Shown: in pieces, positions 1 to 9,345 of the stretch
Numbering within the stretch: position 1 is the stretch's first letter
Layout: each line of letters begins with the position of its first letter
Source: Tunturibacter psychrotolerans
GTDB lineage: Bacteria; Acidobacteriota; Terriglobia; Terriglobales; Acidobacteriaceae
DNA length: 64,000 nt
Direction of reading: 5' to 3'
Assembly: GCF_040359615.1 (NCBI RefSeq)
Contig: NZ_CP132942.1
Coordinates: forward strand, 2,976,001 to 3,040,000
Translations under genes and position numbers: made by a program
Notes under the pieces: generated by a model
The model's database searches: none
What the model was told of the DNA's origin: nothing
Seen by the model: only the letters and a program-made list of their open reading frames with translations

Positions 1-507
1 CAGGGCAGTCTGGCGAAGCCGGATGGGCTGTCTGCGGGGAAGGCTGCGGTGCGGATGCTGGACCTGGCTACGCCGGCGGCTGCGGTTGGGTATGGCGTGG
101 GGCGGATTGGATGTTTGACCTCTGGCGATGGGGATTACGGGATTAACACGACGCTGCCTTGGGGAGTGCACATGGCGAAGAATGCGTTGGTGCTGCCTAC
201 TCCGCCGGATGCTCTGGTGCAGCCTACGCCGGTGTATGAGTTTTTGTTTGCGATGGCGCTGGCGTGGCTGCTTTGGCAGCTGGGCAAAAAAGCGAGGCCA
301 CTTGGCTGGATGACTGGGCTGTATCTTTCGCTGAGTGGGATTGCGCGTTTTCTGGTTGAGTTTGTGCGGGTGAATCCGCGGCTCTATTGGGGTATGAGCA
401 ATGCGCAGGTTGCGGCGCTGGGGTCGGTGGTGGTGGGGTTGGTTGTAATGGTGGCTACGCGGCGTGGGACTGTGGTGGTTTCGCCGGTGGTGGAGATGAG
501 TTCGTAA
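1..507 (+). CDS. lgt: Prolipoprotein diacylglyceryl transferase, C-terminal part (5' truncated by window)
   Basis: The reading frame is open from base 1 and gives the last 168 residues of an Lgt-like protein; the start lies outside the window. Lgt is an inner-membrane enzyme that moves diacylglycerol from phosphatidylglycerol to the lipobox cysteine of prolipoproteins. Visible here are the GRIGC segment followed by a GDGDYG stretch and LPWGV, the PTPVYEF motif (HPTQLYE in the classical family, so the histidine position reads Gln), and two hydrophobic helices near the C terminus with the RFLVEFVRVNP segment between them. A hairpin follows at 582-620 and the next gene converges on it. The family is clear; whether the enzyme is intact cannot be judged without the N-terminal half. 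Confidence 0.85.
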   Translation, partial: QGSLAKPDGLSAGKAAVRMLDLATPAAAVGYGVGRIGCLTSGDGDYGINTTLPWGVHMAKNALVLPTPPDALVQPTPVYEFLFAMALAWLLWQLGKKARPLGWMTGLYLSLSGIARFLVEFVRVNPRLYWGMSNAQVAALGSVVVGLVVMVATRRGTVVVSPVVEMSS

Positions 508-581
508 GGACAGTGTCCTGCCGGACGGGCTCGCTGCGCGCGATGCGGTCACTTCGTGACTTATATACTGCTTCGCTTGTG

Positions 582-620
582 CTCCCGTTGGTCGTGTTCA
601 ACGATTTCGACCAACGGGAG
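582..620. terminator. Hairpin between convergent lgt and aqpZ
   Basis: A perfect 13-bp stem (CTCCCGTTGGTCG at 582-594, its complement at 608-620) with a 13-base loop lies between the two converging genes. There is no long T run on either side, so it may be a bidirectional, weakly intrinsic terminator or a member of a dispersed intergenic repeat family. Confidence 0.55.
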
Positions 621-637
621 TACTAGAGGCAGCCTGT

Positions 638-1372
638 TTATGGTTTGTCGCGGGACATCTCTTCGCGGAGGGTTGGTTGTGGGGCTGCGAAGAAGGCTGT
701 GGAGATAAGGCCGCCCAGAATCGCGCCGAGGATGGGAGCGAGCCAGAAGAGCCAGAGTTGACTGAGTGCCCAGCCACCGACGAAGATCGCGGGCCCGGTG
801 CTGCGGGCTGGGTTGACCGAGGTGTTGGTGACGGGAATGCTAATGAGATGGATCAGCGTAAGACATAGACCGATGGCGATGGGGGCGAATCCTTTGGGGG
901 CGCGCTCGTCGGTGGAACCGAGGATGACGAGCAGGAAGAAGGCTGTCAGGACAACCTCTGCGACGAAGCAGGCGATGAGCGAATAACCGCCGGGGGAGTG
1001 GTCGGCGTAGCCGTTGGAGGCGAATCCGGCGGCGAGGGAGAAGCCGGGTTTGCCGCTGGCGATGAGGTAGAGAACACCGGCGCCAGCGACAGCTCCGACG
1101 ACCTGAGCGACGATGTAGGCGGGGAGCTCGGAGATGGGGAAGCGCCGGGCGGTGACAAGACCGATGGAGACTGCGGGGTTGAGATGGCAGCCGGAGACGT
1201 GGCCGATGGCGAAGGCCATGGTGAGAACGGTGAGGCCGAAGGCTAAAGCGACACCGACGAAGCCGATTCCAAGGTTGGGGAAAGCTGCTGCGAGGACGGC
1301 GCTACCGCAACCGCCGAAGACGAGCCAGAAGGTACCGAAGAACTCAGCTGTTGCGCGTTTTGAAAGATCCAT
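638..1372 (-). CDS. aqpZ: Aquaporin Z
   Basis: A 244-residue MIP-family channel. Both half-helix NPA boxes are intact (NPA at 65-67 and at 187-189, the latter followed by Arg190), and six membrane segments can be placed around them. The sequence closely follows E. coli AqpZ throughout (for example [19 protein letters not shown] near the N terminus and [14 protein letters not shown] near residue 185). The selectivity-filter histidine (His175) and Arg190 fit a strict water channel rather than a glycerol facilitator. It acts in the inner membrane as a homotetramer. The start ATG has AAGAAAGG eight bases upstream. A 12-bp palindrome lies in the leader. Confidence 0.95.
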   Translation of the reverse strand: MDLSKRATAEFFGTFWLVFGGCGSAVLAAAFPNLGIGFVGVALAFGLTVLTMAFAIGHVSGCHLNPAVSIGLVTARRFPISELPAYIVAQVVGAVAGAGVLYLIASGKPGFSLAAGFASNGYADHSPGGYSLIACFVAEVVLTAFFLLVILGSTDERAPKGFAPIAIGLCLTLIHLISIPVTNTSVNPARSTGPAIFVGGWALSQLWLFWLAPILGAILGGLISTAFFAAPQPTLREEMSRDKP

Positions 1373-1389
1373 GGATAGCCTTTCTTGCT

Positions 1390-1401
1390 GGTGAATTCAC
1401 C
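1390..1401. promoter_or_regulatory. Palindrome in the aqpZ leader
   Basis: GGTGAATTCACC is a perfect 12-bp palindrome 18 bases upstream of the aqpZ start codon, just upstream of its ribosome binding site. It could be an operator or a small hairpin in the mRNA leader; nothing in the window identifies a binding protein. Confidence 0.3.
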
Positions 1402-1498
1402 GTTGATCTCATGTTGATGTGGCATAACGCATGTGCTGGGGCCGGATTGTGGGGAGGGCGGAAGTCTAGCATAGGGCGGTGATTTCCGGGTTAGAATC

Positions 1499-2500
1499 TT
1501 GCAGAATGAGTTAGTCGTGATGGAGCGGATGACGGAGACTGAGAAGATACCGGCGGCGGGGGAGATATGGAGTCACTTCGATCTCGGCGAGGCGACCAAG
1601 GTCATCACGATTCTGGCAGCGTTCGCGTATGTGACGGGCGCGGTCGCAATTAACACGTATCTGCATAGCCTGGGAATCGTGGATTTTTCCTTTGCCAAAC
1701 CGAAGCTGCTGCTGACCGGGATCGTGGTGCTGTTCACGTATCTGCTATTGGCGTCTCCGGCATTTTTTGTGGCGTGGTCGATGGCAACGCGCCACGAGCA
1801 GACGGTGCGGAGGCTGTCTTCGCTTGGGCATATTGCGATCTTGTTTGTTGGTTCTCTGATGTTGCTTCTTGGCGCTTCGGTTTTTTCCTGCTTTCAGACG
1901 CATCCCAGCATGGGGCAGAGCACGGTTTGGCAGGTATGGAGGATCACGAATCCGGGAGGCAGCGTCTCCAAGCGGTTGCTTGCGTCGCTGCTTGTGACAT
2001 TGGCGGTTTATCTTCCTGTTCTGATTGCGGCTGTGTCGGTTTATTTGGGGGCACGATTGCTTGACCGGGAGAGAACGGAGCGGCCTGCGCCGCAAATCAG
2101 TCTGAGGCGGTTTTGGCTTGTGATTGCGGTTGCGGCCTTTGTGGTGGGGACGATCGGATACATCTGCATGTTCACGAATACTTTTTATTCGGTGATTCCG
2201 CAGGAGTTTGGAGGAGGGCAGCCTTACTTTGAGAACGTTGTGGTTGGGAAAGACGATTTATGCCAGTTGCAACAGCTTGGCATACCGTTTGTCTCCGGTC
2301 AGAGCGATGTCACGCAGCCTTTGCCGGTGTTGCATGAGACGGACACGCTGGTAGCGGTGTGGTTGAACGATATGTCCAAAGGGGGCTGGAATTTTGTTGT
2401 CGCGGTGCTCGATAAGAAGGTGATTACCGCAACGAAGATCGTTGCAAAACCGGATAGTCCGTTTCCGCCGCGATTGTTGGTTCAGGCGTGCAAGGACTGA
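1499..2500 (+). CDS. Polytopic membrane protein of unknown function
   Basis: A 333-residue protein I cannot assign to a family. About five hydrophobic segments are visible at roughly residues 35-55, 68-92, 108-130, 160-185 and 205-228, followed by a soluble, probably extracytoplasmic C-terminal domain of about 105 residues. The start is uncertain: a TTG at 1499 gives the full length, and an in-frame ATG at 1520 would remove seven residues; neither has a good ribosome binding site. It is divergent from aqpZ and shares a 126-bp intergenic region with it. It could be a small sensor or an envelope protein, but the sequence gives no catalytic motif. Confidence 0.7.
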   Translation: MQNELVVMERMTETEKIPAAGEIWSHFDLGEATKVITILAAFAYVTGAVAINTYLHSLGIVDFSFAKPKLLLTGIVVLFTYLLLASPAFFVAWSMATRHEQTVRRLSSLGHIAILFVGSLMLLLGASVFSCFQTHPSMGQSTVWQVWRITNPGGSVSKRLLASLLVTLAVYLPVLIAAVSVYLGARLLDRERTERPAPQISLRRFWLVIAVAAFVVGTIGYICMFTNTFYSVIPQEFGGGQPYFENVVVGKDDLCQLQQLGIPFVSGQSDVTQPLPVLHETDTLVAVWLNDMSKGGWNFVVAVLDKKVITATKIVAKPDSPFPPRLLVQACKD

Positions 2501-2551
2501 TTCGATCGAGCTGTGCCGGTGGGCTGTGGCTGGGTGAAGATCGAGTTTTGT

Positions 2552-3364
2552 TTAGAGACGCTTGAGGTAGGCTTTTGCGGCTTCGAGTTCGGGGAAGAGA
2601 CGTTCTTCGGCTTGGAACTCGCGGGAGTGTACGCAGCGGCGACCGGCTTTGACACGGACTGGGTGCTTGAGGTGCAGCATCTCGTGGTAGAGAAGATACT
2701 CGATGGCGCAGCGGGGGGTGTCGAGGCGGTCGAAGACACGGCTGACGACGATGGTGTTGTGTGCGGCGTCGTAGTGACCTAGCATTCGGCGGGCGTGATG
2801 AGCAGACCAGGTGAGGGTGGGGCGGCCGAGGAGACCGTGGAAGAAGCGGGTGTTGAGTGACTCGAAGACTTCGTTGAGGTCGTAGTGGTGGCCGGTGGGG
2901 GCGGAGAGGCGCTTGCGGCCGCGGGTCTGGCGGATGTGCTCGGCCTGGCGGGAGATGGCTTCGGAGGAGACGTGGCGGCGGTAGCGGTCGGCGTGGGAGG
3001 GGGCGATGGGTTTCTTGTAGAGCTTGGCGAGGAGGATGTGGGCGATGGCGTGGTGGACGTGGTCTGGGGCGGATTCGAGGAGATCTGAGAGGCGGACGTG
3101 CAGGCGACCTTCGCGGAGGCGGATGGTGGTGTTGAGGGAGGTGAAGCGACGGAAACGGATGTCGAGTGGAGGAATGGGGGCGCGGGGGCGGAGTTCGCGG
3201 TACTGCTCCTCGAAGACGGCGATGAGGGAGGTGGGGGCTGTGGACTTCGGTTTTGCGGCGCGGGGTTTTCTGGGGTGGCGGGGTGTGAGCGGGAGCGTGG
3301 GGGATGGGGGAAGCTCGTGGGCGGGGAAGAGGGATGGCGTTGCGGACGAGGAGAAGAGCTGCAT
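2552..3364 (-). CDS. SprT-like zinc metalloprotease domain protein
   Basis: 270 residues. The C-terminal ~110 residues form a SprT-like domain: a helix beginning DLNEVFESLNTRFF (from about 162), then HEMLH at 227-231 as the zinc-binding HExxH and a third histidine at 246 in HSREF. The N-terminal ~60 residues are Pro/Lys/Arg-rich and low in complexity, and the middle part (about 70-150) is not recognised. The family is related to Spartan/SprT proteases that act on DNA-bound proteins, but substrate and role cannot be read here. It stands alone, 213 bp beyond the end of the secreted-protein unit at 3578-6015. Confidence 0.8.
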   Translation of the reverse strand: MQLFSSSATPSLFPAHELPPSPTLPLTPRHPRKPRAAKPKSTAPTSLIAVFEEQYRELRPRAPIPPLDIRFRRFTSLNTTIRLREGRLHVRLSDLLESAPDHVHHAIAHILLAKLYKKPIAPSHADRYRRHVSSEAISRQAEHIRQTRGRKRLSAPTGHHYDLNEVFESLNTRFFHGLLGRPTLTWSAHHARRMLGHYDAAHNTIVVSRVFDRLDTPRCAIEYLLYHEMLHLKHPVRVKAGRRCVHSREFQAEERLFPELEAAKAYLKRL

Positions 3365-3577
3365 GAACTTGCGCAGGGATGATGGGCCGGAATGCTTCGG
3401 TGGGTTCAGGGCTTGTCCTTAGTTGAACTACTGAATGCGATTTTCTTCAATGTGAATAGTCGCGAAAAAGAACTGCGCATAAGAACAATTTTATAAGAGG
3501 AAGAGCCTGGCGCGGACGTGCCGTTTGGGGTTCGGTTGCGGAGCTTTTGTCGAGGCGGACTCGAATAGCGGTGGGTT

Positions 3578-4114
3578 TCAGCGTGGCGGGTCGATGGGGG
3601 CGTTCTTGTTTTCTTTGGGGGGAGGATGCGCGAGGAACCATGCCTTTTGCTCTTCGATCATCTGCGTGGCCTGGTCGTGTAAGTCGTGAACAGCTTCGAG
3701 AGCGAGTCTGCGGGAGACGTTGTAGGCTTCGTCGTCGGGTGGGGACTTGAGGTTGGAAGACCAGCGCTCGGTGGCTTCGAGGAGCTTGGGTAGGGCCTTG
3801 CGGATGTCGCGGTGGCGGGGACCGTAGTCGTCGAGGTTGTCGTTGAGCTCGTCGGCGATGGCGGTGAACTGCTCGAGGATATCGTGGGTGTCTTGCTCGC
3901 GGCCGGGTTTGCGCGGGTGTGCGAAGAGATCCTGGATGGATTTGTTGCGGGTGTCTAGGAGTTTGATGAAGAGGAGGATGCGGTCGCTGGGATAGTAGGC
4001 GGCTTCGCGGAGCTGCTCGATTTCGCCGTCGGAGAGAGCGGCTTCCTGTCTTTGGGCGTGCAGGGGAAGAGCGAGCGGGAGCAGGAGGAGAGCGAACAAG
4101 AGTCTACGAAGCAT
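3578..4114 (-). CDS. Small secreted protein, unknown function
   Basis: 178 residues with a clear signal peptide (MLRRLLFALLLLPLALPLHAQ, cleavage after about residue 20). The mature part is predicted helical, rich in charged residues and without cysteines, and ends in a Pro/Lys-rich tail. No known catalytic motif. It is the last gene of a minus-strand run with the protein at 4151-4612 (36-bp gap) and the TPR protein at 4639-6015, and resembles its upstream neighbour in size and helical character. Together the three may form a periplasmic or outer-membrane-associated unit; that is inference from order only. Confidence 0.75.
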   Translation of the reverse strand: MLRRLLFALLLLPLALPLHAQRQEAALSDGEIEQLREAAYYPSDRILLFIKLLDTRNKSIQDLFAHPRKPGREQDTHDILEQFTAIADELNDNLDDYGPRHRDIRKALPKLLEATERWSSNLKSPPDDEAYNVSRRLALEAVHDLHDQATQMIEEQKAWFLAHPPPKENKNAPIDPPR

Positions 4115-4150
4115 CGGTTCCTGGTGTCTGGATTTGTTAGTGACTAGATT

Positions 4151-4612
4151 TTATTTTTTGAAGACCTGAGCGAGAAGCTCGTCGTGAACCTGGTCGAGCT
4201 GCTTGAGGGTCGCTTGCAACGTGTCGCGATCTTCGTTGGAGGCTTTACGGAGATATTCGCCGAGACGGTAGGAGGTGTGGTGCATTAGTTCCTCGGCGTT
4301 TTTGACGCGTTTGGAGTTGCTGGAGAGATCCATGTGAATGAGCTTCGCGTAGTCATTGACCTTTTTAAGGGAGGCGGTGGCCTGGTCGACGTCGCCGTCG
4401 AGCATCTGTTTGCCCGCGATCTCGGTCATGACGTGGACGAGCTCGGTGTAGAGGAAACATTGATCTCTGGGATTTGCCTGCTGAGCGCGCAGCTCGAGCG
4501 CAAGGAGGGCCTGAGCGTTGGGAAGGTTGTCGTCGACGTTGGCGGCTCGGGCGGGTGTTGCTAGAAGCAGCGGCAGAGAGAGGAGGAAGGCGAACCGAAG
4601 AATCGATTTCAT
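4151..4612 (-). CDS. Small secreted helical protein, unknown function
   Basis: 153 residues from the ATG at 4612, chosen because AGAGGTG lies just upstream and because a typical signal peptide begins there (MKSILRFAFLLSLPLLLATPARA). A longer reading frame begins at 4684 but would bury the signal peptide. The mature protein is all-helical in character with two cysteine-poor helices likely to pack as an antiparallel bundle. The gene starts 26 bp after the TPR gene stops, so the two are probably co-transcribed. Confidence 0.75.
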   Translation of the reverse strand: MKSILRFAFLLSLPLLLATPARAANVDDNLPNAQALLALELRAQQANPRDQCFLYTELVHVMTEIAGKQMLDGDVDQATASLKKVNDYAKLIHMDLSSNSKRVKNAEELMHHTSYRLGEYLRKASNEDRDTLQATLKQLDQVHDELLAQVFKK

Positions 4613-4638
4613 AACGCACCTCTTATGGGAGCGCTTGC

Positions 4639-6015
4639 CTACTTCGTGTTTGCGAGGGTGACGAGGCGGTGGCGGGCCTCCCACTCCTCATCCGGAAATT
4701 GGCCGTTTGCCACGGAGAGGAACTGTTTGTACAGGTCGGTCGCCTGTTTGGTGTGGTGCAGTTTGTCGTGCGCAGTAGCCGCAAGGAATAAGGACGACGG
4801 CGACTGTGGCTGCACTTTATCACGAATCGCGAGTGCTTGCAAGGTGGTGGTGGGATCGTTGTTAGCCGAGGCGGCGAAGGCGAGATGGCTGGCGGCCTGG
4901 GCCAGATCGTCCTGGTTCGGGAAGGCTTCGGGATGGGCGATGGCGCGCTTGAGGAGGGCTTCGGCTTCGGCGAAGTTTTTGAGGTGAATCTGGACGTCGG
5001 CGCTGTCGTCGAGGAGGGTGGGATCCTGCGCGGATCTGGCCAAAAGCGAGGCGTAGAGGGGGGCGGCCTGGTCGTATTGCTGGTTGCGGCTGTAGAGGCG
5101 GGCGAGGAGGCGGGTGAGATTGGCGTCGTCCGGGTGAGCGGCGTGGAGTTTCGCGGCGAGCGGGATGGCCTGGGCGGTCTTTCCTTGCTGCTCGTAGAGG
5201 CTGGCTAGCTGAGCGTTGAGGGTGGCGTTTTCGGGATCTTTGGCGAGGGCGGCGGTGAGGAGGGATTCGGCCTGGTCGGGTCGCTGCTGGTGGAGGAGAA
5301 GGTGGGTGAGGGCGGCGGTGGCGTCGTGATTTTGCGGGTCGACGGCGAGGAGGCGACGGTAGGCGAGTTCGGCGGCGGTGTTGTCGCCTGAGGCTTCGGC
5401 TAGCTCGCCGGAGAGGAGAATGTCGTCGTCGGTTTCGGGGGTGAGCTTGATGGCGGAGAGGAGTTCGTCGCTGGCAGTGGCGGGGTTTGCGGTCTGGTCG
5501 ATGCGGGCGAGGGCGCGGAAGGCGCGGGCTTTGAGGGCTGGGTTGTCGGTGGTGACGGTGGTGGCTTTGAGGAGTTCGGCGTGGGCGTCGGTGAGGCGAC
5601 CGCTGCGGGCGAGGAGGAGGCCGAGGGCAAGGTGGGGATCGAAAAAGTTGGGGTCGGTGGCGATGGCGCGGCGGTAGGTGGCCTCGGCGGCGGTGGTCTG
5701 GTCGAGCGCGTCCTGAGTGAAGGCGAGGTCGTAGAGGAGATGGGCGTCGGTGGGGGATTTTTCGGCGAGGGCGGTCAGGAGTTTGAGGGCGGTGGGATAG
5801 TCCTGCTTATCTAGGGCTTGGTTAGCCTCGGCGCGAAGGGGATCTTGTGGTGCGGTCTTCGGCGGAGCGGTGGTGTCGATGGCGCCTGCGGGGAGTTGGG
5901 CGTAGATGCATCCGGAGATGAGCAGGAGCGCGCAAAATATATATCGCGGAAAGGCGGTGACAGCGAGATAGAGCATAGTTGGGCGCGCTCGGTTGTTGCT
6001 CTCTGCGTCGTGCAT
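4639..6015 (-). CDS. TPR-repeat lipoprotein
   Basis: Up to 458 residues. A second in-frame ATG at 5976 gives a better N terminus: from there a hydrophobic stretch ends in LLISGC, which resembles a lipobox with Cys23 as the acylated residue, so an outer- or inner-membrane lipoprotein is likely. The rest is a chain of about nine or ten 34-residue TPR units (from about residue 60 to 445), with the usual small-residue/aromatic pattern (for example ALKLLTALAEKSPTDAHLLYDLA). TPRs are protein-binding scaffolds. First gene of the 3578-6015 unit. Confidence 0.85.
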   Translation of the reverse strand: MHDAESNNRARPTMLYLAVTAFPRYIFCALLLISGCIYAQLPAGAIDTTAPPKTAPQDPLRAEANQALDKQDYPTALKLLTALAEKSPTDAHLLYDLAFTQDALDQTTAAEATYRRAIATDPNFFDPHLALGLLLARSGRLTDAHAELLKATTVTTDNPALKARAFRALARIDQTANPATASDELLSAIKLTPETDDDILLSGELAEASGDNTAAELAYRRLLAVDPQNHDATAALTHLLLHQQRPDQAESLLTAALAKDPENATLNAQLASLYEQQGKTAQAIPLAAKLHAAHPDDANLTRLLARLYSRNQQYDQAAPLYASLLARSAQDPTLLDDSADVQIHLKNFAEAEALLKRAIAHPEAFPNQDDLAQAASHLAFAASANNDPTTTLQALAIRDKVQPQSPSSLFLAATAHDKLHHTKQATDLYKQFLSVANGQFPDEEWEARHRLVTLANTK

Positions 6016-6104
6016 TGCCGGTTACTCCCCATCCCACCTAAAAGTGTGCAAAGTATTCGATCCCGACAGTTTAGGTCTGGACTTCCTACGGTTCGTTAAG
6101 TGCG

Positions 6105-6132
6105 GAAGCCCGACCTGGAATGGCCGGGCTTC
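6105..6132. terminator. Hairpin downstream of the DUF4386 gene
   Basis: Arms GAAGCCCG (6105-6112) and CGGGCTTC (6125-6132) enclose a 12-base loop, 124 bp after the stop of the minus-strand gene at 6256. No T run follows. The remaining bases between 6016 and 6255 show nothing else I can name, apart from a copy of a short intergenic motif at 6231-6247. Confidence 0.3.
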
Positions 6133-6255
6133 GACAGCTTCTCTCTGATTTGAGAATAACAGATGAGTCAAGAGAGTGTGGCCGGATACTTTGTGGGCGG
6201 AAGCACCTCATTGCTGGTGCAATTTCCGAGTTGCCGACAACCCGCGAAGTTCATC

Positions 6256-6969
6256 TTAACCAACCGCCGACGATAAGGCCGTGGCGTCCAGCACTGGCGA
6301 CCCGGCGCCCTTGATGACAAGCCACAGCATAAACGCCACCTCCCCGAAGGAGGCGGGCTGAGCGAAGGTAAACACCTTGTCGTAGTATCGCGGCAACAGT
6401 ATGCCCGTAAGGCTCAGGATCACCCACGCCAAGCCATCGATCGCGAGCCAGACGCCAAGGAAGCGCGGTACCAATCGCGACTTGTAGACGAGCAGCGCGA
6501 GCGGTAGGAGCCACAGACCAAAAAATATTTCGTCAACAACAAGTCCCTGAAAATGAAGATTGAGGAACAACATAGCCAGAGCATCCCGCTGAGGCTTTTC
6601 AAATAGGGTTAGGAAGTCAGCGCCGCGCACGAGAACGAGCGCAGCGATTGAGTTCAGCTCATTCAGAAACGCTATCGGGATCGAGACAACAACGAATGTC
6701 ACCATGAGCGAGGCGTACCGCCGGTTGACCTCCTTGAGCAGGTCGTATAAAGCTAGAGCCACGAAGATAAAACCGGCCTGGCTGATGAGTTGGGCTGCGA
6801 TGCCGAGGCGAAAAAGCGTCTCGGAGGCCCCAATATTGTTGGCCGTCACCGCTGCGTTTCCGTGCACGAGTAGTTTGCTGGGAACATAGACCATAGCGAA
6901 GACGCCCGGTATTGAGAAGAGTACATACAGCAGTCCTGCGAATCTGCCTGGGTTCTTCGTGGAACTCAT
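6256..6969 (-). CDS. DUF4386 family membrane protein
   Basis: 237 residues with about six transmembrane segments and the layout of DUF4386: an N-terminal RFAGLLYVLFSIPGVFAMVYVPSKLLV segment, a long central helix pair, and a C-terminal block around FGLWLLPLALLVYKSRLVPRFLG. The function of the family is not known. The start codon is well supported by an AAGGGAGGGAAC ribosome binding site directly upstream. It is a single-gene unit flanked by 240 and 358 bp of non-coding DNA. Confidence 0.85.
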   Translation of the reverse strand: MSSTKNPGRFAGLLYVLFSIPGVFAMVYVPSKLLVHGNAAVTANNIGASETLFRLGIAAQLISQAGFIFVALALYDLLKEVNRRYASLMVTFVVVSIPIAFLNELNSIAALVLVRGADFLTLFEKPQRDALAMLFLNLHFQGLVVDEIFFGLWLLPLALLVYKSRLVPRFLGVWLAIDGLAWVILSLTGILLPRYYDKVFTFAQPASFGEVAFMLWLVIKGAGSPVLDATALSSAVG

Positions 6970-7327
6970 GTTCCCTCCCTTGTTGTCAGGGGGCTTGGTA
7001 AAAGGGGTCTGCCGGAGAAAACGGCGAAGGCTGTCGAAATGTTACGCCACAACGATACCAAGGCGATTTCGCACAGGACCTCTTGCAACCATGTCTGACC
7101 CGGATTCTGGGCGGATAACGGGCTACACGGAAGTTATCCATCGTTGGCTGTTCGGGTAACGGAAGGGTTGCCGACCACCCGGAATTACGCGCACCAAGCT
7201 CATGTGGTGCTGACATCCAACAAAAGCGATTGGAGCGGATGCCTCGGCCTCGCTTGTTTGATCTCGATACTTACCTTCATTAAACCGTGAGCAGTGAATC
7301 GCAAGGGGCGCGAAATGGGCAAATCAC
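6970..7327. other. Non-coding interval between DUF4386 and VWFA genes
   Basis: No supported gene. It holds the upstream region of the DUF4386 gene. It also holds, at 7165-7185, one copy of a short motif (GTTGCCGACCACCCGGAATT) that recurs at 28211-28231 and in looser form at two other intergenic places. Confidence 0.5.
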
Positions 7328-8938
7328 TCAAGATCGATCTGGCTTCGTTTCCTTGCGGAGAGTGACATCAGCAGTTCCGATGCGCCCGGTCTCCGTCTCG
7401 CGTACGACAAAGCGCAAGCGTGCAACTCCCTTTGGCAGCGCACTCGTAACGAGAAAATCTGCGGTCTTTCCTGATGTCTGAAGATCTGCTCCGCCCTTTG
7501 TCATGGCGGACATGTTTTGCAGAGTGTGAGAAAGAATTTTATCTTTCGACGACAGAGCAACAACAAGAACCGCTAACCTCGCAGCACTCATACCTGTATT
7601 TGTAGAGTGCCAGGTGAGAGTCGAGGCATCCACGTGGACGATATAGCTGCCTGTAAAAACGGGCGCTGATTTAGTCGGTTCAACGGTCACCTTTAATGCA
7701 TTGAGCGGGATGGGGCTGAGGGCAGCCGTGTTGAGATCGTAGATGAGTGTTTCCTTTGAGCTCTGACTGGTGGGGGGCGTTGTGTAATAGCCGTTGCGCG
7801 TCGTCACGGTGAGTCCCGCACGGAGACAGACGACCCGAATGTTGCGGTATTGACGCGGAGTGTCATTCGAGGGGGAGGGGGAGTAGCCGATGGTGTAAAA
7901 CTTCGTGCCAAGATCGACGGAGTTGGCGATCTGTTTATCTATATCGTTCATGCCTCGGATAACGCGACCACCGGTGACCGGCCCAAGGCGGTCGAAGTCC
8001 AATTGGGCTCCGAAGGGATCTGAATTGCGCACGAAGGAGTCGCCCGCGGCCTGCGCGAATTCGAGTTGAGTGGGATCGGTGATCTCTACCATTCCTGCAG
8101 CGCTGCTTGTTGGATCCACGGCGTAAAGAGTCACGCGCGTGTCGAGCAGAACGTTGGTCAAATGCTCGATGGTATCGCTGATAAGGTTCTGGTCTTTGGT
8201 TGCGAGTTCGCTTGGATCGATACTGGGGAAGCCTTGCCCGATCCATACCAGGTTTTTGCGACCCTGAATGCGCGCCGAGGACTGTGCAATCTGTTCTAAC
8301 GCGCTGAGCGACTGATCAAGGCGTTCGACTGCTCCATAACCGATGCTCTTATCGTCTTCGAGCTTCCAGGCATAGTGAACAGATTGATCGTGGAGAGCTT
8401 TCAAGAGGAGGTCGCGGTCGCGGGTGAAGTTCTGCAGGACGCGGAATTTGTTGTCCGACACGAGCATGAGCGTGGTTGGCTGGTCGAGGAGCGCAGGACG
8501 CGTATCGAGGTATTGCTTGACGGAGTGAACGGCGAATGAGGAGTCCTCAAAATGGCTGTTGAGCTCGTCGAGAACCAGAATGGTTACAGGCGACTGTCCG
8601 AAGCTTTTTGGCTCGTCGAGATTGAAGGAGGTGGCTCCACTTCCGGCGGGTAGCGTGTGTAAGGACGGGGGCTCAAAGGAGTCGATACGCTGAGGCGCTT
8701 TGTCTTCATAGACGGCAAAGTCCTCTCTCTTCAAATCGGTGACGGGGTTGCCATTCTTGTCCGTTACGACAGTGTCGACCAGGACAAGGCGGCTGGTCAC
8801 ATTGAGGGTCGGTACAGGGGAGTGGGCCATCGTGGAAGGTTGCGAGCTTTGTTGGGCGCGACCGAATTGCCCGAGAGAGATTGCGATCAAAACGAATGCG
8901 AAACGTTGCAGAAGTAACGAGACAGCCAATCGATTCAA
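7328..8938 (-). CDS. VWFA-related protein of the acidobacterial type
   Basis: 536 residues. Signal peptide at about 1-28 (LLLQRFAFVLIAISLGQFGRAQ). A short region (VVTDKNGNPVTDLKREDFAVYED, ~55-78) typical of this family precedes a von Willebrand A-like domain at about 110-330. The metal-site motif begins LVLDELNS, a variant of the usual DxSxS. The C-terminal ~180 residues resemble the beta-sandwich tail found in these exported proteins. Family TIGR03436 fits; no biochemical role is established. The start is a TTG with GGAG eight bases upstream. It points away from the S1/P1 nuclease remnant. Confidence 0.85.
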   Translation of the reverse strand: MNRLAVSLLLQRFAFVLIAISLGQFGRAQQSSQPSTMAHSPVPTLNVTSRLVLVDTVVTDKNGNPVTDLKREDFAVYEDKAPQRIDSFEPPSLHTLPAGSGATSFNLDEPKSFGQSPVTILVLDELNSHFEDSSFAVHSVKQYLDTRPALLDQPTTLMLVSDNKFRVLQNFTRDRDLLLKALHDQSVHYAWKLEDDKSIGYGAVERLDQSLSALEQIAQSSARIQGRKNLVWIGQGFPSIDPSELATKDQNLISDTIEHLTNVLLDTRVTLYAVDPTSSAAGMVEITDPTQLEFAQAAGDSFVRNSDPFGAQLDFDRLGPVTGGRVIRGMNDIDKQIANSVDLGTKFYTIGYSPSPSNDTPRQYRNIRVVCLRAGLTVTTRNGYYTTPPTSQSSKETLIYDLNTAALSPIPLNALKVTVEPTKSAPVFTGSYIVHVDASTLTWHSTNTGMSAARLAVLVVALSSKDKILSHTLQNMSAMTKGGADLQTSGKTADFLVTSALPKGVARLRFVVRETETGRIGTADVTLRKETKPDRS

Positions 8939-9012
8939 GTAAGACTCCAGTGACTTTATCTAAAGACTAGACGCTATATTTATGTGCAAGATTCAGTCCG
9001 TTCTGCCTGTTT

Positions 9013-9285
9013 TTGTGCGAGACACGTACTAAGCTTAAGACGCCGGTTGAAAGCGGAGTGTCCTCCTGCTCGCCACGGGCAAAGGAGATCTCCATTTTCA
9101 AGAAGGCATTTACTTCGATACTGCTGTGTTTTTCCCTTGTGCCGCGCTGTCATGCATGGGGGCATGAAGGTCACAGGCTGACCGCCCTGATCGCACAAGA
9201 CTATCTGACACCTCTTGCGGAAGAGAATGTTCGCTACCTGCTCGGTAAGGAAACCCTGAGCGATGCGCCAGTAGCCCGGCCCTAA
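9013..9285 (+). pseudogene. S1/P1-type nuclease, N-terminal remnant
   Basis: About 90 codons. Inside is a signal peptide (FKKAFTSILLCFSLVPRCHA) immediately followed by WGHEGHRLTALIAQDYLTP, which matches the mature N terminus of S1/P1 zinc nucleases: the N-terminal Trp supplies a zinc ligand and GHxxxxxIA follows. Full enzymes run to about 260-300 residues; here the frame stops after LSDAPVARP, where intact members continue into a conserved Asp/Trp segment. No further piece of the gene is seen before the hairpin at 9346, so most of it has been deleted. Confidence 0.65.
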
Positions 9286-9345
9286 GCATTGCTGCATGTT
9301 GGGCTAAATCGAAAACTCGACGGAGATAGCATGCGAGATCTTTTC

